Assembly: GCA_902770195.1 (NCBI GenBank)
Contig: CACXSA010000036.1
Span: 1 to 55,401 of the forward strand
DNA length: 55,401 nucleotides
Direction: 5' to 3'
Origin: an uncultured Prevotellaceae bacterium
Lineage (GTDB): Bacteria > Bacteroidota > Bacteroidia > Bacteroidales > Bacteroidaceae
The notes under the pieces are model-generated. The model did no database searches. It had not been told where the DNA came from and worked only from the letters and a program-made list of their open reading frames with translations. Every line of letters starts with the position of its first letter. Positions within the stretch are counted from its first letter, which is position 1. Positions 27,415-35,635 of this stretch are shown piece by piece. A program made the translations under genes and the position numbers.

Positions 27415-28788
27415 TTAGAAAGCTATCATATTGATTTCTACCCACAACAGTACGTATCCCAAAAGCCATCCCAGCAAAACCTTGGGTGTGACATGCCGGA
27501 CATACCAGGCCATTGACACATGTTCTGCACGCATTAAGGCCAGTCCGCTGATGCTGCCAATGGACAGGAGCGTTCCTCCCACAGCAGTGGTGTATGGTAT
27601 GATCTTCCAAAAGGCCCCGTTAGTAGCCACATCCCCCACTCCAACGGTGTAAAGCGAGATATTGGAAATGGCAATGGTGAAACTATCAACAATGGCACTC
27701 AACATACCAGCGCCAATTCCCATCAGCCATACATCATGGATGTAGGTGTCGAACCAGAGAGCCACGTCGTGCCACACTCCCGTCTCAGTAACAACACCCA
27801 TGCCCAGCATGATGCCCATCACGAAAAGCAACTGTTGTAGCACGCCATATTGCAGGGATATTGGTATGCGGCGTTGTGTGGTCTGGTCAGAAGCTATCAA
27901 CTTGTGGTTAAATGCCTCATTAACAACCCACAACACGCTGAGAACACACAATGCTCCTAGGAATGGAGCCAGTTTGGTGATGTTATGGAACGTAGGGATA
28001 AACCACAAGCCGCCTATACCAACAATGAGCATCACGACACGTTGCCATCGGTTCAAACGCGTGTCGTCGCCACGATAAGGTGACGGACTCCATGCCGTAT
28101 CCAAGCGGTCTGGTAGTTCTCTGTTGATCAGAATGGTAGGAACAACCCATGCCAAAATAGCTGGAAGCGCTAGATAGGCAGAAAAATGACTGGCTGTTAC
28201 CGCACCATCGCCCCAAAGGATGAGTCCTGTAGGATCACCAATCACCGTAAAACAGCCACCACTGTTAGCTGCCAGTACGATTGCTGAGCCTACATACATT
28301 CGCTGTCTGGAGTTTTGCAGGATATTACGCATAATGACCAGCATCATCGTTGTGGTGGTCAAGGTGTTCAGGTTGGCAGAAAGGATAAATGTTGCCAGCG
28401 TGATCGTCCATAACAGCCGTTTGGAGTTACGGGTGCGTATCCATTCCGTGATGAAGTCGAAGCAGCCATTGTTGTTCAGCAGTTCTACAATAGACATCGT
28501 AGCTAACAAAAACAGTATGATGGCAGCAGCCTTCCCCACGTATTTCAAGAACACATGGTCCTCAATAAAATATTTCACCGACTCACTAGTAGCCAGACTC
28601 CCCCCCAGCCACTCCGTATATTCGTTAGGATGCTGGTCCATCACGAAGTCTGAACCCCAGCAAACATATACTACCCAGCCTACGGTGCCCAGAAACATGG
28701 CGATAGCTGCCTTGTTAACACCCGTCAGATGTCCTGTGGCAATCAGCACATAGGCTATAATCAGCATAGATACAATAATCAGCGACAT
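27415..28788 (-). CDS. nhaD: Na+/H+ antiporter, NhaD type
   Basis: The 457 residues have about 12 membrane spans. They include TMSIVELLNNNGCFDFITEWI, FILSANLNTLTTTTMMLVIMRNIL and the NSGGCFTVIGDPTGLILW block, typical of NhaD within the ion transporter superfamily. NhaD exports Na+ (or Li+) in exchange for H+ at the inner membrane. It is next to the ATP synthase operon, which also depends on the ion gradient, but has a separate transcript (180-base gap). Confidence 0.93.
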   Translation of the reverse strand: MSLIIVSMLIIAYVLIATGHLTGVNKAAIAMFLGTVGWVVYVCWGSDFVMDQHPNEYTEWLGGSLATSESVKYFIEDHVFLKYVGKAAAIILFLLATMSIVELLNNNGCFDFITEWIRTRNSKRLLWTITLATFILSANLNTLTTTTMMLVIMRNILQNSRQRMYVGSAIVLAANSGGCFTVIGDPTGLILWGDGAVTASHFSAYLALPAILAWVVPTILINRELPDRLDTAWSPSPYRGDDTRLNRWQRVVMLIVGIGGLWFIPTFHNITKLAPFLGALCVLSVLWVVNEAFNHKLIASDQTTQRRIPISLQYGVLQQLLFVMGIMLGMGVVTETGVWHDVALWFDTYIHDVWLMGIGAGMLSAIVDSFTIAISNISLYTVGVGDVATNGAFWKIIPYTTAVGGTLLSIGSISGLALMRAEHVSMAWYVRHVTPKVLLGWLLGYVLLWVEINMIAF

Positions 28789-28825
28789 ATTTTATTTGTT
28801 TTTAGTTTCACATCTTTTTATTGGA

Positions 28826-30775
28826 TTACTTCCGTTGCCTTTTTATAATACTATAAGCTGTATAGAGGCCCAGCTCACCCGCCTTACTGAGGTCGTTAAT
28901 GCCCTCTGTGTGTTGCTTGTTGGCTATATATGCCAAGCCTCTGTTATAGTAAGCCTCTGCTAAATTGCCATCCAGACTGATGGCCTTGGTATAGTCCTCG
29001 ATGGCATGGGCATAGTCATGACGTTTCACATAAACATTACCTCTATTATAATATAGGTAGGCACTCTCGTCCATCTTGATGGCAGCTGTCAGGTCTGACA
29101 ATACATTAGCTGTCTTCAGTTGGATATCAGTACCCTGCGAGGCGTAGAAATCATTCAATCGTGACTGGCAGACTGCTCGCTGCCAATAGGCCACCACCGA
29201 ATGAGGATATTCCTGCAGGTAGGTGGAGAGGTCTTCTATAGCACTCTCGAAATTCTGAATGACACTATAGGCTATGGCCCTTTGCAACAGTAAGTTCAGG
29301 GCTTCCTGCGTATTCTTCGACTTGTCAATCATTGTGGAGAGACTGTCCAGTCGTGCGAAATATCTTCTCGTACCCGTTTCGCTCAAAGTGGTCTGGTTGC
29401 AGATGACATACAACTTTCTGCTTCCCTTCATCGTGCTGTTCAACTGATCTACAAAGCGGTCGTAGGCTACATAGTGCTTCACAGCGCTCTGGTAATTTTC
29501 AGTAGAAAGTATGTACATAGGCATGTAGTCCATACCCACCTTTCGATTCTGTACCCTGCCACGATAGTCTGTCTGGTATTCGTTATGCATCTCCTCCTCG
29601 TCAGCAACAGCCAGCTGGTTATATTTCTCGATATCCTCATCACTACGCTTACGCATCTGTTTCTTCGAAAGCCTGGGCTGCTTGCCAAAGCGCTTGTCAA
29701 TTTGTGCTTTCAGAATACGGAATTCATCCATCTCTGCCTGTTTCGTCATGCCCAGTTTCCTATAGCATGATGCACGTTGTTGTAGTCCGGTCCAGAAGTT
29801 CGGATACTGTTCTATCACCTTGGAATAGTCCCTGATGGCTGCCCTTGGATTTCCCGTATTCTCAAGTAGTAATGCCCTGTTATACAGCGCCATAAGATTG
29901 TCCGGTTCAAGTCTTAAAACAAAATCAAAATCCGTAATAGCCCTATTATCATCACCCACCTGTGCACGTAGCAGTCCACGGTTATAGTGTCCAAGGAAAT
30001 TATTAGGTTCGAAGTCTAAGGCAAGGTCATAGTCAGCCATAGCCCCTCTAAGATTGTTTTGGTTAAAGCGTGCCAAAGCACGGTTGATGTACAACCCCGC
30101 ATCTTTGGGCAACAAGTGAATGGCTTTGTTCAGAAACTCCTCACTCTCCTTCCATTCATTTCTTGACAGGCTAATCATGGAACGCTGAGCCCATGTATAT
30201 CCGTTATAGGCATCCAGTTCCAGACTCTTTTCCAAGGCAACAATCGACTGAGTGGTGTCTTTCTGCAACAGAAGCACCTGCGCTTTCATGGCATATACCT
30301 TGGCATTTTTGCTCCATCGCACAGCCATGGTGTCCAGATCATTCATCGCATGTTCATAATCCTTCTGCTCAATCCTGCACAACGTACGGTTATGCCATAG
30401 GTTCATGCTCTCTGGGTCATAGCGCAATGCCTGGTTGTAGTCGGCAATAGCGTCCGTAAAGTTCTTCTGCTGAATCCTACACAAGCCACGAAGTTCGTAG
30501 ATTCCCACCACATAAGGATTCCGGGTGATAGCCTCTGTACAGTCACCTTCCGCACCTACATAATCGTCCAGATAATACTTGGCCACTGCCCGGTAGTACC
30601 AAGGCTCGAAGAGATATGGCTTGGCAGAAATAGCCTGATTGAAATATTGGATGGAAAGAACATAATCCTCATAATAGAGCGCTGAACGTCCTATCATCAC
30701 CAGCCTGTCTGTATTAAACTGAGCCCAGCCAGCCATGGGTACAAACAATAAGAGGAAAATGAACTTTCTGAGCAT
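28826..30775 (-). CDS. Secreted tetratricopeptide repeat protein, 649 aa
   Basis: A signal peptide (MLRKFIFLLLFVPMAGWAQ) is followed by at least nine TPR units, for example FEPWYYRAVAKYYLDDYVGAEGDCTEAITRNP and NLAEAYYNRGLAYIANKQHTEGINDLSKA. A less regular middle part (about 360-440) is rich in charged residues (SKKQMRKRSDEDIEKY). No catalytic domain is visible, so it is probably a periplasmic or outer-membrane-associated scaffold. It ends just before nhaD and starts 15 bases after def, possibly part of the ruvX-def unit. Confidence 0.88.
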   Translation of the reverse strand: MLRKFIFLLLFVPMAGWAQFNTDRLVMIGRSALYYEDYVLSIQYFNQAISAKPYLFEPWYYRAVAKYYLDDYVGAEGDCTEAITRNPYVVGIYELRGLCRIQQKNFTDAIADYNQALRYDPESMNLWHNRTLCRIEQKDYEHAMNDLDTMAVRWSKNAKVYAMKAQVLLLQKDTTQSIVALEKSLELDAYNGYTWAQRSMISLSRNEWKESEEFLNKAIHLLPKDAGLYINRALARFNQNNLRGAMADYDLALDFEPNNFLGHYNRGLLRAQVGDDNRAITDFDFVLRLEPDNLMALYNRALLLENTGNPRAAIRDYSKVIEQYPNFWTGLQQRASCYRKLGMTKQAEMDEFRILKAQIDKRFGKQPRLSKKQMRKRSDEDIEKYNQLAVADEEEMHNEYQTDYRGRVQNRKVGMDYMPMYILSTENYQSAVKHYVAYDRFVDQLNSTMKGSRKLYVICNQTTLSETGTRRYFARLDSLSTMIDKSKNTQEALNLLLQRAIAYSVIQNFESAIEDLSTYLQEYPHSVVAYWQRAVCQSRLNDFYASQGTDIQLKTANVLSDLTAAIKMDESAYLYYNRGNVYVKRHDYAHAIEDYTKAISLDGNLAEAYYNRGLAYIANKQHTEGINDLSKAGELGLYTAYSIIKRQRK

Positions 30776-30790
30776 CCGTTATCTTGAAGG

Positions 30791-31351
30791 TTATCTTCTT
30801 GCTGCCTTGGTACGGTATCCACAACGATAACGTCCCTGCAATAAGGCTTTCAACTTACTTTGAATCAGCTGCTTGCGAAGGGGAGACACACGGTCCACAA
30901 ACATTTTTCCGTCCAGATGGTCGAACTCATGCTGCATGACACGAGCCAGGTAGCCCGTCACCCACTCGTCATGTTCCTGCATCTGTTCATCCAGCCATTT
31001 CACATGAATGCGCGTAGGACGCACCACCTTCTCATGGATGGCAGGCAACGACAGACATCCTTCTTCGGAAGAACTGGTTTCCGTGTCGTCATATTCAATG
31101 ATGTGTGGGTTGATATAGGCGTGTCTGAAGCCTTTATATTCAGGCATATCGTCACTCAGCACATCCAGGTCGATAACCACCACGCGGATGGCTTTTCCCA
31201 CCTGTGGAGCAGCCAGTCCGATACCTTCACTTTCAGCCAGCGTATCCCACATGTCTTTTAAGAAAGCATTCAATTCGGGATAGTCTGTAGGGATGTCCTC
31301 AGCTATTTTTCTCAATACCGGTTGCCCATATATATAAATAGGTAATACCAT
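30791..31351 (-). CDS. def: Peptide deformylase
   Basis: The 186 residues have all three motifs: GIGLAAPQVG (43-52), EGCLS with the metal ligand C99, and HEFDH (141-145) with the two His ligands and catalytic Glu. It removes the formyl group from new polypeptides. The C-terminal tail is basic (RYRCGYRTKAARR). It is 25 bases downstream of ruvX, suggesting co-transcription. Confidence 0.97.
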   Translation of the reverse strand: MVLPIYIYGQPVLRKIAEDIPTDYPELNAFLKDMWDTLAESEGIGLAAPQVGKAIRVVVIDLDVLSDDMPEYKGFRHAYINPHIIEYDDTETSSSEEGCLSLPAIHEKVVRPTRIHVKWLDEQMQEHDEWVTGYLARVMQHEFDHLDGKMFVDRVSPLRKQLIQSKLKALLQGRYRCGYRTKAARR

Positions 31352-31376
31352 TTACTGTTTGTCAATTTACAAGTTA

Positions 31377-31802
31377 TTAAATATTCAGATGGCTACGCGA
31401 CCGCATATAGTCCTGCAAGATAATCGTAGCACTAATCTCGTCCACCAAGGCCTTGTCCTGGCGTGCTTTCTTCTTCAGTCCTCCTTCCAGCATAGCTTGA
31501 TGGGCCAATACGGATGTGAAGCGCTCGTCATAAAATACAATAGGTATATGTGGCATGGCCTTTTGCCATCTGCTCACAAACTGCTGCACGCGCTGTAGAT
31601 TCTCACTAGGCTGTCCATTGGGTTGTTTAGGTTCTCCAATCACAATCCGTTCAACCTGTTCCGTCGTCACATACTGCTTGAGGAAATCGAACAACTCACA
31701 TGTAGAAACAGTTGCCAACCCGCTGGCAATAATCTGCAAGGGGTCGGTAACTGCTAATCCTGTACGCTTCTTACCGTAGTCTATTGATAGGATTCTGGCC
31801 AC
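31377..31802 (-). CDS. ruvX: Putative Holliday junction resolvase RuvX/YqgF
   Basis: The 141-residue RNase H-fold protein starts MARILSIDYGKKRTGLAVTDPL, with the conserved Asp (D8) and GxxRxG. YDERFTS and ALVDEISATIILQDYM supply the other acidic residues. YqgF proteins act in pre-16S rRNA 5'-end maturation in E. coli and were named as Holliday resolvases in other systems. It starts 3 bases after the SPOR lipoprotein stop. Confidence 0.95.
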   Translation of the reverse strand: MARILSIDYGKKRTGLAVTDPLQIIASGLATVSTCELFDFLKQYVTTEQVERIVIGEPKQPNGQPSENLQRVQQFVSRWQKAMPHIPIVFYDERFTSVLAHQAMLEGGLKKKARQDKALVDEISATIILQDYMRSRSHLNI

Positions 31803-31805
31803 TGC

Positions 31806-32303
31806 TTATTTAGCATAGAGCAGCCATGCACCAGGATATTTGCTCTGTAGTCCGTTACGGCTGGCAGCAGCATCAACCTTTGAATCGAATGTGGTGGCAA
31901 CCACACGATACATAGCAGGCGTTACGTTGTTGTTCATCACAATCTGAGCATCATATCCCTCGCTCCTCAGCGTCTGCTGCAAACCCTCAGCATTGGCTTT
32001 CAGAGAGAAAGATCCCACTACCACGCTGAAATTCTTCAGACCTGCACCACTTACTACAGTAACCTGCTCCTGACGAACGGCAATGTTATCTGCGTTGTCA
32101 ACCACCTGGGTGTTGTTAACGGGACGCTCAACCATAGGAGTAACGACATTAGTCTCCTGAGCGGCAGGGACCTGCTGCTGTTGAGTCTCTTCCTGCTGTT
32201 TTGCCTTCAGGTAAGCTTGCTTATAGGCGCTTTCGCTTGACTTACAACTTGTGAAAACCAACGCAGCGCACAATGCTGCGCAGAATAAAGTGTACTTTTT
32301 CAT
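31806..32303 (-). CDS. SPOR-domain lipoprotein
   Basis: From ATG 32303 the product has a lipoprotein signal (MKKYTLFCAALCAALVFTSC). A Gln/Glu-rich linker follows, then a C-terminal SPOR domain (FSVVVGSFSLKANAEGLQQTLRSEGYDAQIVMNN to AWLLYAK). SPOR domains bind denuded septal peptidoglycan, so the protein likely acts at the division site. The first 13 codons of the longer frame (from 32342) have no role. Promoter box at 32345-32353. It leads a ruvX-def unit. Confidence 0.9.
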   Translation of the reverse strand: MKKYTLFCAALCAALVFTSCKSSESAYKQAYLKAKQQEETQQQQVPAAQETNVVTPMVERPVNNTQVVDNADNIAVRQEQVTVVSGAGLKNFSVVVGSFSLKANAEGLQQTLRSEGYDAQIVMNNNVTPAMYRVVATTFDSKVDAAASRNGLQSKYPGAWLLYAK

Positions 32304-32344
32304 TTTCTTTTTATTAAAAAATTGTTGTTCTTCTAAAATCACGT

Positions 32345-32353
32345 GCGAAATTA
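32345..32353 (-). promoter_or_regulatory. SPOR lipoprotein promoter -7 box (TAATTTCGC)
   Basis: Near-consensus TAnnTTTGC on the reverse strand, one mismatch, 42 bases before the ATG at 32303. Confidence 0.5.
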
Positions 32354-32376
32354 CAAATAATCGGGCAAAATCGTGC

Positions 32377-32429
32377 TAAAAGAGCACATAAAGTTTGTTA
32401 AATAAGGAAAAACAAGCTCTTTTAACAAA
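32377..32429. repeat. Two interleaved inverted repeats in a divergent intergenic region
   Basis: TAAAAGAGC (32377-32385) pairs with GCTCTTTTA (32416-32424), and TTTGTTAA (32394-32401) pairs with TTAACAAA (32422-32429). The order A-B-A'-B' is interleaved and the last two arms overlap by three bases. The region lies between the two divergent promoters and could be an operator zone. Confidence 0.6.
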
Positions 32430-32468
32430 AAAATCACACTTTTTATGCGATTATTCAAAAACTTTTTG

Positions 32469-32477
32469 TATTTTTGC
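32469..32477 (+). promoter_or_regulatory. YtxH-holin unit promoter -7 box (TATTTTTGC)
   Basis: Exact TAnnTTTGC box 37 bases before the YtxH start. Confidence 0.65.
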
Positions 32478-32514
32478 GTTGAGAAAAAATGTTTAACTCT
32501 AAAAAAATACAATT

Positions 32515-32727
32515 ATGAAAAGTTTAGGTTATTTAGGCGCATTCTTCGGTGGAGCTCTCGCCGGAGCAGTTCTTGGACTCCTTTTGGCCCCCGAGAAGGG
32601 TGAGGACACTCGTACAAAGATTACGGATGCTGTTGACGACTTCATGAAGAAGCACAACATCAAGCTCAGCCGCAAGGAAGTGAGCGATCTTGTTGACGAC
32701 ATTGCCGACGCAGCTCCTGAAGTTTAA
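32515..32727 (+). CDS. YtxH domain-containing small membrane protein
   Basis: The 70 residues have an N-terminal Gly/Ala-rich membrane helix (YLGAFFGGALAGAVLGLLLAPEKG) followed by DTRTKITDAVDDFMKKHNIKLS, the YtxH pattern 'GALLAPxKGxETR'. YtxH-type proteins are often induced by stress; no biochemical function is known. First of a three-gene unit with gaps of 11 and 8 bases. Confidence 0.88.
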   Translation: MKSLGYLGAFFGGALAGAVLGLLLAPEKGEDTRTKITDAVDDFMKKHNIKLSRKEVSDLVDDIADAAPEV

Positions 32728-32738
32728 TACAAGTTGTT

Positions 32739-33086
32739 ATGTTCTCCAGCGACAAGAACGTAGAATCCATCGCACAACTCATTGAGGTGCTGAAAGACTA
32801 CATTGGGCTTCAGAAGGAATATCTGAAGCTCGATGTAATCGACAAGATAGTACGCCTGGTGACAGCCTTGACCCTAACCATTGTATTGGTCTTCTTGGGT
32901 ATAGCCGTCTTGTTCTATCTCTCTTTTGCCGTAGTCTATTGGCTCACCCCATTGATAGGCACAGGCTGGGCCTTCTTCCTGATATCCCTTGCATTCTTGG
33001 TTCTGTTCCTTCTTGTGTGCATCTATCGCAAGCCCTGGATTGAGCGTCCGCTCGTCCGATTCCTTACTGACACCCTATTTAATTAA
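32739..33086 (+). CDS. Holin-superfamily III-like / phage holin family membrane protein
   Basis: The 115 residues hold an amphipathic N-terminal helix (IAQLIEVLKDYIGLQKEYLKLDVIDKI) and two membrane helices (about 45-68 and 76-97). This matches chromosomal 'phage holin family' proteins that pair with YtxH genes; nothing else here is phage-like, so the name is historical. A role in envelope stress is inferred from the partner gene. Confidence 0.8.
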   Translation: MFSSDKNVESIAQLIEVLKDYIGLQKEYLKLDVIDKIVRLVTALTLTIVLVFLGIAVLFYLSFAVVYWLTPLIGTGWAFFLISLAFLVLFLLVCIYRKPWIERPLVRFLTDTLFN

Positions 33087-33094
33087 CAGACTCT

Positions 33095-33340
33095 ATGGAA
33101 AAAACCGTCTTTAACACACTTGACGACATCCAGCAGCGCAAGGACGCCCTGCTGGCTGACATCCAGAAGGACAGCGAGCGCATAGGCACCCTATGGCACG
33201 GACTGACGGCTCCCCAGAAGTCAGACAGTAAGGGAGAGCTGATAGCCAACCTTATCACCAACAGCATCACCGCCATTGATGCTTTCCTGCTGGTGCGCAA
33301 ACTCATGAAAAGCTATAGACACCTGTTTGGCAGGAAATAA
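33095..33340 (+). CDS. Small hypothetical protein of the YtxH unit, 81 aa
   Basis: A charged helical N-terminal half (DDIQQRKDALLADIQKDSERIGTLWHGLTAP) is followed by a mildly hydrophobic helix (LIANLITNSITAIDAFLLVRKLM) and a basic end. It follows the holin-like gene by 8 bases and closes the unit. I do not recognise the family; by position it is an accessory of the two preceding membrane proteins. Confidence 0.75.
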   Translation: MEKTVFNTLDDIQQRKDALLADIQKDSERIGTLWHGLTAPQKSDSKGELIANLITNSITAIDAFLLVRKLMKSYRHLFGRK

Positions 33341-33368
33341 AAATAGGGTAACATTTATATTGAGATGA

Positions 33369-34505
33369 TTACTCGCTAATCTGGTATTTCTTTTTTCGTT
33401 CACGCTTCGCTTTCTGTGGAACACCTTGTGGTCCGGAGAAAGAACGTACAGTCTTCACCCCACGATAGTTGTTCCAACGCTCGTGGATTTTACGAACATA
33501 ATCTACCGTCTCAGAACCTCGCATATAACCGTTCTTGACAACGGGGTCGTTGTAATACTGAGGTTGAGAGAGCCCTAAGACGAAGGGCTCCACCTCATGC
33601 CAGCGGTTGGCATTGCGCCCATTCTTAAGAGCCAAGGCCATTGCGTCGCGAATGTGGAAATGACCACCATTATAAGCGGCAAGCACGAATTTTATGCGCT
33701 CCGAATGTTCACGGATATCAGAGAAGCTACGCTCCAATTCAGCAATATAGCGCACGGCAGCAGCAATGTTCTGCTCTGGATCGTAGATGTTGGCACGTGA
33801 GAGTCCCAGATGGTCAGCAGTCCCTGGCATGATCTGCATCAGTCCACAAGCACCAGCCCATGAGCGAGCCTTGGGGTCGAAGGTGGACTCCTGATAACAT
33901 TGGGCAGCCAGCAGTCGCCAGTCCCATCGGATGGTGGCGGCATAACGCTGGAAGAATCCGTCGTAATGGGAGATGACACCCCCTGCCCTGTTCAACATCG
34001 GAGCAAATACCCTGCGGTGCACGGCACGGTTAGACAACAGGAATTCCTCTTCCTTTTTAATCTCAGCCAGCATCCCCGGCTTATACCACGCTTTCAACTC
34101 TTCCTCCAGGTCCTCCTTGTCGTCGCCAATCAGCCAGCCCAACCCTTTCTGGGTCATGGGATAGCAGATGAGGTCTGCTTCACCATCTTCCAGTCGTTGC
34201 AACATCTCTGCGGAGTCTCTACAGACCTCCATGCGCAGGCTCACGCCCAGTTTGTCAGCAAATTTCTGTGCCAGCAGGTATTGTGCACCCAGATGGCGTC
34301 CTCGATAGTCATAATAAGTCTCTGGACCCGTCAGTGTGAGGGCTATCAGCTCTCCGTTGCGTTGTATCTCGTCCAGGTCGAAACTGTCGTCCGTAGGTAT
34401 CGTATCCGTAATCTCTCCCCACGGAGTAACTACGGTGTCTTGTTTTTTCTGTCCACACGAACAGAGGAGAATCAATACAAATATGAGTGTTGCATGCAAT
34501 TTCAC
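33369..34505 (-). CDS. MltF-like membrane-bound lytic murein transglycosylase (lipoprotein)
   Basis: The 378 residues combine a lipoprotein signal (LILLCSC), a periplasmic solute-binding-like domain (about 50-145) and an SLT lysozyme-like domain from about 195. The catalytic Glu is E206 in QCYQESTFDP, supported by GLMQIMPGTA and AAYNGG. This is the MltF arrangement, which cleaves glycan strands with formation of 1,6-anhydro-MurNAc. The last 30 residues are basic. The start is a GTG at 34505; the promoter box ends only three bases before it, so the message should be leaderless or nearly so. Confidence 0.9.
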   Translation of the reverse strand: MKLHATLIFVLILLCSCGQKKQDTVVTPWGEITDTIPTDDSFDLDEIQRNGELIALTLTGPETYYDYRGRHLGAQYLLAQKFADKLGVSLRMEVCRDSAEMLQRLEDGEADLICYPMTQKGLGWLIGDDKEDLEEELKAWYKPGMLAEIKKEEEFLLSNRAVHRRVFAPMLNRAGGVISHYDGFFQRYAATIRWDWRLLAAQCYQESTFDPKARSWAGACGLMQIMPGTADHLGLSRANIYDPEQNIAAAVRYIAELERSFSDIREHSERIKFVLAAYNGGHFHIRDAMALALKNGRNANRWHEVEPFVLGLSQPQYYNDPVVKNGYMRGSETVDYVRKIHERWNNYRGVKTVRSFSGPQGVPQKAKRERKKKYQISE

Positions 34506-34508
34506 GCT

Positions 34509-34517
34509 GCAAAGGTA
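34509..34517 (-). promoter_or_regulatory. mltF-like gene promoter -7 box (TACCTTTGC), leaderless arrangement
   Basis: Exact box on the reverse strand, three bases before the GTG start at 34505, so transcription should begin at or within the start codon. Confidence 0.7.
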
Positions 34518-34538
34518 CTAAAATAAAAAATATTTTTG

Positions 34539-34547
34539 TAACTTTGC
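34539..34547 (+). promoter_or_regulatory. hisG promoter -7 box (TAACTTTGC)
   Basis: Exact box 41 bases before hisG. Its -33 region would overlap the divergent mltF-like -7 box at 34509-34517, so the two promoters probably compete. Confidence 0.75.
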
Positions 34548-34588
34548 ACGCACAAATCTAAATTAGGAGAAAAGAAATCATAAAAAAT

Positions 34589-35440
34589 ATGTTAAGAATA
34601 GCTGTACAATCCAAAGGTCGTCTGTTCGACGACACCATGAATCTGCTTGCTGAAGCAGACATCAAGGTGAGTGCCTCCAAGCGTACGCTGTTGGTTCAAA
34701 GCAGTAATTTCCCCTTGGAAGTGCTTTACCTGCGCGACGACGATATTCCCCAGTCGGTAGCTTCCGGAGTGGCTGACATCGGTGTGGTAGGTGAAAACGA
34801 GTTCATTGAGCGTGGCGAGGATGCTGATGTCATCTCGCGCCTCGGGTTTTCTAAGTGTCGCTTGTCATTGGCCATTCCCAAGGAGATAGACTATCGCGGA
34901 GTCAACTGGTTTAATGGCAAGAAGATTGCCACATCCTACCCCAACATCTTGCGTAACTATATGAACGAGAACCATATCGACTGCGAGATTCATGTCATTA
35001 CCGGTTCTGTGGAAATCAGTCCGGGCATTGGTCTGGCAGATGGTATCTTCGACATCGTGTCTTCCGGTTCAACGCTTGTCAGCAACAACCTACGCGAGGT
35101 GGAGGTGGTGATGCAGAGCGAGGCCCTGCTCATCGGTAACAAAAATCTTTCTACGAGCAAGCGGGCCACCCTGGACGAGATGTTGTTCCGTTTCAAGGCT
35201 GTCAAGGATGCCGAAGATAAGAAATATGTACGCATGAATGCGCCAAAAGCTCGTCTGCAGGAAATTATCAACGTACTGCCAGGTCTGAAAAGTCCCACCA
35301 TCATCCCTCTGGCCGATGACGACTGGTGCTCTGTACACACGGTGTTGGATCAGAAGCGTTTCTGGGAAATCATCGGTAAACTGAAGGAGATGGGTGCCCA
35401 GGGTATTCTGGTGACCCCCATTGAAAAAATGATACTTTAA
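34589..35440 (+). CDS. hisG: ATP phosphoribosyltransferase, long form
   Basis: The 283 residues start MLRIAVQSKGRLFDDTMNLL and contain the PRPP site ISPGIGLADGIFDIVSSGSTL. The length and the C-terminal domain (KARLQEIINVLPGLKSPTIIPLADDDWCSVHTVL) mark the long, histidine-regulated form that needs no HisZ. It catalyses the first step of histidine synthesis. The stop at 35438-35440 is followed at once by a heptamer array. Confidence 0.97.
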   Translation: MLRIAVQSKGRLFDDTMNLLAEADIKVSASKRTLLVQSSNFPLEVLYLRDDDIPQSVASGVADIGVVGENEFIERGEDADVISRLGFSKCRLSLAIPKEIDYRGVNWFNGKKIATSYPNILRNYMNENHIDCEIHVITGSVEISPGIGLADGIFDIVSSGSTLVSNNLREVEVVMQSEALLIGNKNLSTSKRATLDEMLFRFKAVKDAEDKKYVRMNAPKARLQEIINVLPGLKSPTIIPLADDDWCSVHTVLDQKRFWEIIGKLKEMGAQGILVTPIEKMIL

Positions 35441-35566
35441 GAGGTAAGAAGTAAGAGGTAAGAAGTAAGAGGTAAGTAATCGACGAAGTCGCTTTGTACC
35501 TTTAGGTCAAAGAAGTAAGTAATCGACGAAGTCGCTTTGTACCTTTAGGTCAAAGAAGTAAGAGAA
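35441..35566 (+). repeat. Heptamer array with tandem double-hairpin cores (copies B and C) between hisG and hisD
   Basis: Five heptamers alternate GAGGTAA and GAAGTAA (35441-35475), then a 43-bp unit occurs twice (from 35474 and 35517). The cores are 35480-35512 and 35523-35555 and are identical. Hairpin 1 is CGAC-GAA-GTCG; hairpin 2 has arms CTTTG and CAAAG around ACC-TTTA-GGT. The array abuts the hisG stop on one side and the first conserved codons of hisD on the other. Confidence 0.92.
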
Positions 35567-35635
35567 CTATGGGCTGAAATTATAGCTCGTCCTCGCCTAG
35601 ACCTGACCAAACTGAACGATACCGTTTCCAAGGTA

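Noticed and set aside
32739-33086. Holin-like gene considered as evidence of a prophage
   Set aside because: No other phage gene, integrase or attachment site is nearby; the gene sits in a YtxH-type chromosomal unit.
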